Assembly (NCBI GenBank): GCA_023248835.1
Contig: JAHFDU010000001.1
Span: 1-32,499 of the forward strand
DNA: 32,499 bases
Direction of reading: 5' to 3'
Origin: Myxococcales bacterium
GTDB taxonomy: Bacteria; Myxococcota_A; Polyangia; Palsa-1104
Shown here: piece after piece, positions 1 through 6,764 of the stretch
How positions within the stretch are numbered: position 1 is the stretch's first letter
Layout: every line of letters starts with the position of its first letter
Notes under the pieces: generated by a model
Told to the model about the DNA's origin: nothing
Databases searched by the model: none
Seen by the model: the letters and a program-made list of their open reading frames with translations, nothing else
Translations under genes and position numbers: made by a program

Positions 1-1308
1 ACCGGTCCAATCGAAAAGCTCGACGAGCCCGAGCCGGAGACGGAGCAGCGACACGAGAAAATCACCGCTTTTTCGCAAGCGGCGATGCCGACGCCTAGCG
101 TTCCGATCGAGACCGCCAACGTTTCGCGCGAACAACTCACCGAGACGGTCGCGCAACTCGGCTCGGAACTCGGTGATCGATTGGGGCTCGACTTCGAAGG
201 ACCGCAGCGCCAGACCACCTTGGAACTTCGACAGCGCGCCGAGAAAGCAGCCCGCACCCTGGTCGGCCAAGCCACGTTGCCGACCGGAATTGACACCGAT
301 CTGCTGGCGCGCTGGGCAGTGGCCGAAGCCGCCGGCTTCGGCGCGTTCGAGCTGATTATGGAGGACGCCACCGTCGACGAACTCTCCGTCGGGGCTTTCG
401 ATCGCGTGTTTGTCAAGCGACAGGGCGGCTGGAGCGACGCGCCACACTGGTTCTCGAGTCGCAAAGCGCTCGACCGCGCGATTGAACGTTTGGTCGCGTT
501 CGGTGGCACGCCGACGCACACCGTCGCAGAAGTGCAATCGGTCGTGCTCGAGCGTGGTTTCGAATTGGTGGCCACAGGCCGGGCAGGCTCCGCCGCTCGC
601 GCTGCCGTGGTTCGGCGCCTCGACGTCGCGCCGCATTCGCTCGAGGAGCTGGTAACCGAAGGCTGGCTTTCAGTCGAGATGCTCGAGCTATTTGCCAAGG
701 CGGTCGCCGGCCGACGCAATATCCTTGTCACTTCGGCCTTTGGAAATGCACGCTCGACCTTGGTCAGCGCGCTTGGCGCTCTGGCTGGCACCACCGAGCG
801 AATCGTCGCGCTGTCGAGTCGCAAGCTCGCCCCCAGCGGCGCTGCCACGACGCTGGTGCGTGCGGCTGGCGCAACGCTGTCGGAAGCTTTAGCGCTGGTA
901 CCCGATCGTCTCATTGTCGACGACATCCAGCTCCACGAAGCGTTGCGGGTGGTCGGACTTCTCGGTGGCGGTTTTGACGGCCTGCTGTTGTCGCAACAGG
1001 CGAGTTTTCCATCCGAAGCGATCTCGGCGCTCGAATCGATGGCGCGTTTGCAACCGAGCGCGCCGCCCGGCGAAGCCATCGATCGGGCGATCACGCGTGG
1101 CGTTCACTTGCTCGCCCACATCGACCGCATCGGCAGCAAATTTCGCGTCGCCGAACTGAGTGAGCTGAGCGCCGATCGCAGCTTGCGCACGCTCTTCGCC
1201 TGGCAGCGCGACTCGGCGCGTTTCGCCTCCGTTGGCGCACCGTCCATCATCGGCCAGACGCAGACCAACCCCTCGAACCGAATGGCGCCCCCGGGAGTGC
1301 GCGCTTAG
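1..1308 (+). CDS. CpaF/VirB11-like secretion ATPase relative, degenerate (5' end outside window)
   Basis: The reading frame is open to the first base of the window, so the gene probably starts upstream; the first internal ATG is at 85 (407 aa from there). The order of segments matches the CpaF/TadA family of type II/IV secretion ATPases: an N-terminal part with EDATVDELSV (compare the family's 'adptVtEImVnG'), then a nucleotide-binding core. The core is eroded. Where Walker A (GGTGSGKT) should lie, near residues 217-224 counted from 85, the sequence is AFGNARST, without the Lys and most glycines. The Walker B-like segment is RLIVDDIQ, and the family's IHAN box reads SQQAS. Known: CpaF powers Tad pilus assembly. 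Inferred: this paralogue has lost ATP hydrolysis and may be a structural or regulatory partner. The next gene starts 6 bp downstream, so they are probably co-transcribed. Confidence 0.72.
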   Translation, partial: TGPIEKLDEPEPETEQRHEKITAFSQAAMPTPSVPIETANVSREQLTETVAQLGSELGDRLGLDFEGPQRQTTLELRQRAEKAARTLVGQATLPTGIDTDLLARWAVAEAAGFGAFELIMEDATVDELSVGAFDRVFVKRQGGWSDAPHWFSSRKALDRAIERLVAFGGTPTHTVAEVQSVVLERGFELVATGRAGSAARAAVVRRLDVAPHSLEELVTEGWLSVEMLELFAKAVAGRRNILVTSAFGNARSTLVSALGALAGTTERIVALSSRKLAPSGAATTLVRAAGATLSEALALVPDRLIVDDIQLHEALRVVGLLGGGFDGLLLSQQASFPSEAISALESMARLQPSAPPGEAIDRAITRGVHLLAHIDRIGSKFRVAELSELSADRSLRTLFAWQRDSARFASVGAPSIIGQTQTNPSNRMAPPGVRA

Positions 1309-1314
1309 TCCTAC

Positions 1315-2535
1315 GTGTGGCGCGTCATCGCCATCGATCGCTCTGGTCAGGAAATCGCTGAGCGGGAATTCGCCAATGGCGAGATTACCATTGGACGCGA
1401 TCCCGACCGCAATCTGGTCCTCGCGTCTTCGAGCGTTTCGCGCAAACACGCGCGCCTTCTTGCCGATCACGGCACGCTGCGTATCGTCGACGAGGGCAGC
1501 GCCAACGGCGTGCTCGTCGACGGTGTACGCATCGCGCAGCCGACTGCGGTTTCGCCGACTTCGCGCATCGAGATCGCCGAATTTGCTGTCCGCATCGAAT
1601 CGGAGGTTGCGCTCGTTGCGGAGGCGGAACCGAAGACACGCCTTCGCGCCGTCGCTGGTCCCTTTGCCAACCAGGAATATGAGATCCCCTATGGCCATTC
1701 TCGGATTGGGCGCGCCGAGGAAAATGAATTGGTCTTTCGCCACCCGTCGCTGTCGCGACGTCACGCGCATTTTGAACATCACCGCGGCCACCTCGAAGTG
1801 GTCGACGGCGGCAGCGCCAATGGCACCTTTGTCAACGATCGCCAGGTCACCCGCTCCTCACTCCATGCCGACGATCGTTTACGCGTCGGCGAACTGGTCT
1901 TTGATGTACTCGAGGGCTCGTCCGATCCGCTCGCGCGACGGCCGCAACGCCTGATTGTGCTGATCGGAGCCAGTCTAGCAACCGTGGTGTTGTGGTGTGT
2001 CGCGATTGGGCTGCTTTTGCGCAGCGCGCCAGCGCTCGAATCACCCGCCGCGCCGGCAATTGCGCACTTGATGAACGAAGCCTCCACGAAACGGCAAGCG
2101 GCGCGAACGCTACTTTCGCAACATCGCTACGCCGAAGCCAAACTCGAGGCCGATGCAGCGCTCGAACTCGATCCGGCAAGCAGCGAGGCGCGCACGCTCG
2201 CCGAGCGCGCAGCCGAAGGTCCCGCCGACGAACGCAAGCTAGCCGCTGCTACTGCCGCGCTTTCAGTGGGAGATCGACAAGGCATCGAGCGCGCGGCGGC
2301 GCTGCTCGGCGACATGTGCCTCGGCTCCGGACCCACTGAAGAGGCGCGCAACAAGGTCTCCTCTGCGCTGATCGCCTACGCACTTGACCGACTCGGTCGA
2401 CGCGATTTTCCGCAGAGCAATTGGGCCCGCTGCCGGGCCTACGAAGTCAATCCCGGCAGTCGCGGCGAGCCGGCGATGGCGCGCATCGAAGCACGCTTGC
2501 GACGTCTGGCGCCGCAGCTCGGCTGCTCACCCTAG
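1315..2535 (+). CDS. tandem FHA-domain membrane protein
   Basis: The protein has 406 aa from a GTG at 1315, 6 bp after the previous stop. Two forkhead-associated domains are visible. The first has GRDPDRN near residue 27, SVSRKHARL near 40 and SANGVLVDG near 62. The second has GRAEENE near 132, SLSRRHAHF near 146 and SANGTFVND near 164. Both keep the Arg, Ser-x-x-(R/K)-H and Asn-Gly that bind phosphothreonine in this family. One hydrophobic helix follows at about 211-232. The remaining 170 residues are Ala/Arg/Glu-rich and helical, with TPR-like spacing (SQHRYAEAKLEADAALELDP). Inferred role: two phosphopeptide sensors in the cytoplasm tethered to a periplasmic helical repeat, linking Ser/Thr kinase signalling to the neighbouring secretion-type machinery. 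The partner is unknown. Confidence 0.85.
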   Translation: MWRVIAIDRSGQEIAEREFANGEITIGRDPDRNLVLASSSVSRKHARLLADHGTLRIVDEGSANGVLVDGVRIAQPTAVSPTSRIEIAEFAVRIESEVALVAEAEPKTRLRAVAGPFANQEYEIPYGHSRIGRAEENELVFRHPSLSRRHAHFEHHRGHLEVVDGGSANGTFVNDRQVTRSSLHADDRLRVGELVFDVLEGSSDPLARRPQRLIVLIGASLATVVLWCVAIGLLLRSAPALESPAAPAIAHLMNEASTKRQAARTLLSQHRYAEAKLEADAALELDPASSEARTLAERAAEGPADERKLAAATAALSVGDRQGIERAAALLGDMCLGSGPTEEARNKVSSALIAYALDRLGRRDFPQSNWARCRAYEVNPGSRGEPAMARIEARLRRLAPQLGCSP

Positions 2536-2541
2536 CGCCAC

Positions 2542-3501
2542 ATGCCGTTTTTCGTTAAGTTTCGCAACGAAGTCGGCCGCTTCTCCGAGGGAATGCACGA
2601 ACTCCCCGCGGGCGCGAATGATGCGCAACTTACTCAGCTGAGAGCGCACCACGGCAGGCGCATCGACATGGGGCTCGAAGAATTCTTGCGCACTTACAAT
2701 GGTGTGAGACTTTTTTTCGACAGCTACGTACTCTGGTCTGTCGAACGGCTCCGCGCCACCTCGGTCGAGAACGCGGAAACGGTGCCGATTGGCGAAGCGA
2801 ACGAATCGCCGTTGTTTTTGCGCAGCGACGGGCGAGTGTTGCAAGAAAACGACGAACAGGATCTCATTGTCGCCGGCAGCGACGTCGAGCATTGGCTGCT
2901 GGCAGTGGTCGCGCGCGACGCGCTGCTATTTGACCAAAATGGCGAATATCTCGCCGTATTCGACGACGACGAGGTTGCTCTCGAGGTGCGAAAAAAGCGG
3001 GTGCGGGTCGGTCGCAAACGCGATCCCGGATCCGCCGCTTGGGTCTTCGAAGCGGCTGAATTGGCCCTCGAGCTGGGAGATGAAGCGAGCGCTCTGCTAC
3101 TGGCAGAGGAGGCCGCCGTACTCGACAAAAATGCAGGCGAGGTATGGCAATTCGTCGCTCGATTGAGTCAACACCGAGGCGACAACGCTAGAGCCGAAAT
3201 CGCTTTTGCCGCGGCCGCTCACGCTTCGCGCCGCTCGGAAACCCGAGCGCTGCGCTTTGCCGAAGCCGCGCGCGTGGCCGCTTTGAATCAGCATTCTAGC
3301 GACGATTATCGTCGCCAAGCACTCGCCGCGAACGCAGATTGCGCGAACGGTTGGATCACCGAAGCGACTGCCAAACTTGCGACAGGTGAGATCGACAGCG
3401 CCGACGAATTGGCCGGTCTCGCGCACGCGATCGATCCGAAAAGAGCAGCCGACGTTTGCAGACAGATCCGCATCCGCCGCTCGCTCAGAACGACTGTTTA
3501 A
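2542..3501 (+). CDS. SUKH-like (SMI1/KNR4) domain protein with TPR-like C-terminus
   Basis: The protein has 319 aa from an ATG 6 bp after the preceding gene, so it belongs to the same transcript. Around residues 45-75 the sequence GLEEFLRTYNGVRLFF resembles the SUKH (SMI1/KNR4) core, where a helix ending in an 'nG' turn is followed by a strand. Residues about 145-310 are helical with repeated Ala-rich pairs (EAAELALELGDEASALLLAEEAAVL), typical of TPRs. No signal peptide or membrane segment is seen, so it should be cytoplasmic. SUKH domains are best known as immunity proteins against polymorphic toxins, but here no toxin gene is adjacent and the gene sits among FHA proteins. A scaffold or effector-binding role is therefore equally possible. 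The SUKH call rests on a short motif and is moderate. Confidence 0.6.
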   Translation: MPFFVKFRNEVGRFSEGMHELPAGANDAQLTQLRAHHGRRIDMGLEEFLRTYNGVRLFFDSYVLWSVERLRATSVENAETVPIGEANESPLFLRSDGRVLQENDEQDLIVAGSDVEHWLLAVVARDALLFDQNGEYLAVFDDDEVALEVRKKRVRVGRKRDPGSAAWVFEAAELALELGDEASALLLAEEAAVLDKNAGEVWQFVARLSQHRGDNARAEIAFAAAAHASRRSETRALRFAEAARVAALNQHSSDDYRRQALAANADCANGWITEATAKLATGEIDSADELAGLAHAIDPKRAADVCRQIRIRRSLRTTV

Positions 3502-3659
3502 TGCGATTTCGCGCCAAGAATCTGCGCCAGTAGTTTGCCCTATTCCACCGACGGCTCTTGTGCTAAAGAACAAAAAATGGAACGCCAATACACCGCGCGC
3601 CTCGATCCGGTGGTCCACCCTCATTTCACCGGTCTGCGACTGACTTACATTTTTTGATC

Positions 3660-4685
3660 ATGATCGCTTGCGCGCGCTGCAGTCAAACCAATCGAGACGG
3701 CGCTCTGTTTTGTCAGGAATGCGGCAACAAACTCGAGCCGAAGCGCAATACCCTCCTGTGTGGCGGCTGCGGCGCTGACAATCCAGCGGGGATGCGCTTT
3801 TGCCGCAGTTGCGGGGCTGCACTTCTTCCCCCGGCGAAGACTCCAAGCACAGCGCAGTCCGCCGATCTTTCAGTGTGCGCCTCATGTCAACAACCAACCC
3901 CGGCGGGATTCTCGTTTTGCCAACATTGCGGGCAACCGCTCGCGCAAAATGCACCACTGACTCGGCATCCCACGCCCCCGGCAGGCGTGCCACGCGCGCT
4001 CGGACCGCCGGTGGTGGCGGCGATGCCAAAACCGATCGTTGCAAGTTCGCGTCACCGATTGGTGACTCTTGGCAAGGGCGCCACCGAAAACGCAACTCCG
4101 ATTGTTGATGAAATATTCGACGTCGGACGCCGCGAAGGAGCTTTGCATTTTCCGCACGACGTCGAACTGGCCTCACGTCACTTGCGCATCGAAACGCGTG
4201 GCGGTCGTTCGCTCTTGCGTCCGCTCGACCGCGTCAATGGCGTCTACGTCCGTCTGCGCCGCCCAACTCAGATTTTAGACGGGGCGCAGTTTATTGTCGG
4301 CGGACAGGTACTGCGTTTCGAGCTCCTGAATGAGGGTGAGCATGATCGCGAGCCCACTTGGGAACATGGCGTCGAACGCATCGGCTCTACCATTGCCTCG
4401 ACGTGGGGCCGCTTACATCAGCTGACGCGAACCGGCACCACTCGCGATCTGAGACACCTCAGCACGCCAGAAATTCTCATCGGGCGCAGCGAGGGATCCA
4501 TTCAATTTGCTGACGACAAGCAGATGTCCAAGGCGCACGCGCGGCTTCGCCACGGGCCAAACGGTGTCGAACTCGAAGATTGTGGATCAGAGACCGGAAC
4601 GTTTGTGCGCATCCCCGACTGTCATCCTCTGGTGTCGGGTGACGTTCTGCGTTTTGGTCAGCAGCTACTGCGTTTTGAAGTCTAG
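3660..4685 (+). CDS. triple zinc-ribbon, double FHA-domain protein
   Basis: The ATG at 3660 gives 341 aa; a TTG two codons upstream (3654) is also possible but less likely. Three short zinc ribbons follow each other: Cys4/7/18/21, Cys34/37/48/51 and Cys73/76/87/90, each CxxC-x10-CxxC. A Pro-rich linker leads to two FHA domains. The first (about 130-222) has GRREG, ELASRHLRI and RVNGVYV. The second (about 262-341) has GRSEG, MSKAHARL and SETGTFV. Most key Ser/Arg/His positions are present; the second has Lys-Ala-His instead of Arg-x-His. No membrane segment is seen. It lies 150 bp after the SUKH-like gene on the same strand. It probably reads phosphothreonine marks while the ribbons hold partners. 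Together with the gene at 1315, the locus contributes four FHA domains. Confidence 0.85.
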   Translation: MIACARCSQTNRDGALFCQECGNKLEPKRNTLLCGGCGADNPAGMRFCRSCGAALLPPAKTPSTAQSADLSVCASCQQPTPAGFSFCQHCGQPLAQNAPLTRHPTPPAGVPRALGPPVVAAMPKPIVASSRHRLVTLGKGATENATPIVDEIFDVGRREGALHFPHDVELASRHLRIETRGGRSLLRPLDRVNGVYVRLRRPTQILDGAQFIVGGQVLRFELLNEGEHDREPTWEHGVERIGSTIASTWGRLHQLTRTGTTRDLRHLSTPEILIGRSEGSIQFADDKQMSKAHARLRHGPNGVELEDCGSETGTFVRIPDCHPLVSGDVLRFGQQLLRFEV

Positions 4686-4787
4686 TTCGATATATTCATC
4701 CTCGCTGGCAACATTGCGCGGTGCAACCTGCATGAATGAACCATACCACAAGAGTTGCGCTTCCGAGCTTGCCCGGGTCCAAGCAAC

Positions 4788-6530
4788 TCACAGCCCGGTT
4801 AAGATTCCCCTCACGGTTTCCACCTCATGTAAGTGAGGAGGATTGAGCTCCAAAAAGCGTTGGTACTCGCTGCGCGCGGCGGCGCTCTCATGGCGTTCTT
4901 GCAAAATGTCGCCGAGCAGCTTGTGCGCTTCCGGCGAGCGTTCATCGAGTGCCACCGCGCGCTCGGCCTCCTCGAGCGCATGAGAAAGATCCTTTTGTTT
5001 GAGCAAGCGCTCCGCCAGTTTCAACTCAGCCATCGCCAAGCGGTGATTGCGCAACTCGTCGCTGTCGGCAATTGGATCAGCCGGCAGGTCGACCGGCGGC
5101 GATCGCGTGCCCCCTTGTAGCTCAGCCGCGATGTCGAACGCGCGATAGCGTCCGAGCGCATGCGGCCCCTCCCCCACCCACAACATCATCGCGGTGGCAT
5201 CGACCACCACAGAATGAGTCGCGATGATGGCATCGAGCGCGTTGCGATTGCCGAGGCCCAATGCTTCACCGCCAACGCCGCGTTTGTCGCGCAGCATCTC
5301 GAGCATGCGACGAGGATCGATGTTGCCGCGCTGTTTCTGTAAAAGTTCGACGGCGCGGCGATAGCGCGCACCCGAGGTAAGGTAGCGTTTTAGCCGATCG
5401 TTTTCGGCATCGCCGGAAAACGAAGGCGACAGCGCATGGTTCGAAAGCGCGAGGGTCCCCTGCGCATCTAGTCGGCGCACCTCGAGCCGGCGCGGCGTGC
5501 GCTCGAGCACCACCGCTTCACCCGTCTTGCCATCTCCCACCAAATAAAAATCGGGCACCATCACTGGAGTTGAGCGCACCAGGCGCACCACATCGGCAAT
5601 CGAATGCGCCTCTTCCATCACCTGGCGCAGCAGCAACTCAATCGGCATCCCCGACCGGCCCTTGTCGTCGCTGCGCGCCGCGTTGACCGAAACATAAATG
5701 CGCTCGGAGTTGATTCCGGTCACCACTCCTGCCATGCCAGCCCACGCGATCGAAACAAACGGCAGCTGCCCCTCGGGACGAAAAAACAGCACCGCCTTTT
5801 CGCGATCGAAAATCTCCGGCCCCTCGAAATCGAAATTCCGTCCGATGATAAGATGCCCATTGGGGGTGGCGCTGCCCGAAGCCGCCATCGCAGTGCAGCC
5901 GAGCATCGGCGAGCCTTCGAGTCCTTGCGTGATGTCGTGCAGCGAATGGTAAAAAATCACTCGCTCGTAGGCGGGCAAGAAATCGCCGTAGCGATCGATC
6001 ATACCGTCCGCAAGTCCGGCCAACTCGGCTTGGGCCCGCGCCAAGATCGAGTCGCCGAGATGACGGTAGCGCCACATCACACCGAGCCGAATCAGGCGGC
6101 GCGCCAGCGACGACGGCACATATTTTTCGAATTCGGAGAACATGAAGTCCTCCTGCTCCAGCAGCACCGGGTTGGCCAATCGCGCGTGCGCCAATCCCAT
6201 GCTGTAGGGATCACCGGCAAGGTGAATTTCCCAGATGCCGCGCTCTTTGCTGATCCAATTTTCGCCGATCATGCTGCGTGGGCCACGTGCTTGCAGCGCC
6301 GGCGCGATGCCGCTTGCCGATCGCCGCCCGTCGAGTGCAGGCGGCGGCCGCATTCGTGTCGCGATGCCGAATACCACCTGCGCTACCAGAAAGACCACGA
6401 CCACAACGACGGAAGCGACACCGAGCTTGCGCAGCCGCGAACGGCGACGACGCAGCGGCGCGTTCAAAAACGCAACATCTTGTTGGGCAATCACGACGGC
6501 GCGCAATGTAGCAAAGTTGCTCGTTGACAT
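4788..6530 (-). CDS. membrane-anchored C45/acyltransferase-like Ntn-hydrolase with C-terminal TPRs
   Basis: The protein has 580 aa. A basic N-terminus (residues 25-36) is followed by one membrane helix at about 37-55 (VASVVVVVVFLVAQVVFGIA). The central domain matches the peptidase C45 / acyl-CoA:6-aminopenicillanate acyltransferase family. Its candidate nucleophile is Cys212 in MLGCTAMAASG, followed by the family's typical NGHLIIGRNFDFE stretch. C45 enzymes process autocatalytically before that Cys and cut or form amide bonds. The last 100 residues have TPR character (AERLLKQKDLSHALEEAERA, then ERHESAAARSEYQRFLELNP). The N-terminal anchor implies a periplasmic catalytic domain. The substrate cannot be told from sequence. 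The gene stands alone, converging with the FHA cassette and diverging from the small basic gene at 6580 across about 50 bp. Confidence 0.8.
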   Translation of the reverse strand: MSTSNFATLRAVVIAQQDVAFLNAPLRRRRSRLRKLGVASVVVVVVFLVAQVVFGIATRMRPPPALDGRRSASGIAPALQARGPRSMIGENWISKERGIWEIHLAGDPYSMGLAHARLANPVLLEQEDFMFSEFEKYVPSSLARRLIRLGVMWRYRHLGDSILARAQAELAGLADGMIDRYGDFLPAYERVIFYHSLHDITQGLEGSPMLGCTAMAASGSATPNGHLIIGRNFDFEGPEIFDREKAVLFFRPEGQLPFVSIAWAGMAGVVTGINSERIYVSVNAARSDDKGRSGMPIELLLRQVMEEAHSIADVVRLVRSTPVMVPDFYLVGDGKTGEAVVLERTPRRLEVRRLDAQGTLALSNHALSPSFSGDAENDRLKRYLTSGARYRRAVELLQKQRGNIDPRRMLEMLRDKRGVGGEALGLGNRNALDAIIATHSVVVDATAMMLWVGEGPHALGRYRAFDIAAELQGGTRSPPVDLPADPIADSDELRNHRLAMAELKLAERLLKQKDLSHALEEAERAVALDERSPEAHKLLGDILQERHESAAARSEYQRFLELNPPHLHEVETVRGILTGL

Positions 6531-6579
6531 CTACGCCTACCCACGGCACGCTGCGTTGACTTTTTTCAAGGAGAACACG

Positions 6580-6735
6580 ATGGGACTTGGAGACAATCGC
6601 CGCTCACCCAAAATGCGGCGCAAAATAGCGCAACGCAAAAAACTCGCTCGCATCAAACGTCGCCGCGCTGAAGCCGCCAAAACGCGATCGACGAGCAAAC
6701 CCGCCGCCAAGCCCAGCCGCAAGAAGGCAAGCTAG
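6580..6735 (+). CDS. small, highly basic 51-residue protein
   Basis: A good Shine-Dalgarno sequence, AAGGAG at 6568-6573, sits 6 nt before the ATG. This start is much better supported than the longer upstream extension of the same frame, which only runs antisense to the C45 gene. The product begins MGLGDNRRSPKMRRKIAQRK and is almost half Arg, Lys and Ala, with a Lys/Pro/Ser tail. The MG-x-GD-x-R opening and the strongly basic body recall small ribosomal proteins such as bTHX, but the similarity is too short to assign a family. It most likely binds RNA or DNA. It is transcribed away from the C45 gene and ends 29 bp from the convergent polA stop. Confidence 0.65.
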   Translation: MGLGDNRRSPKMRRKIAQRKKLARIKRRRAEAAKTRSTSKPAAKPSRKKAS

Positions 6736-6764
6736 ATACTTACTCGAGGCCGAATTGGTCAGGA

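Noticed and set aside
889..1791. 300-codon minus-strand frame
   Set aside because: Runs antisense over the CpaF-like and FHA genes, low-complexity Arg/Asp composition, no recognisable domain; a high-GC shadow.
5604..6527. 307-codon plus-strand frame
   Set aside because: Antisense to the C45 gene, His/Arg/Gln-rich, no ribosome-binding site; shadow.
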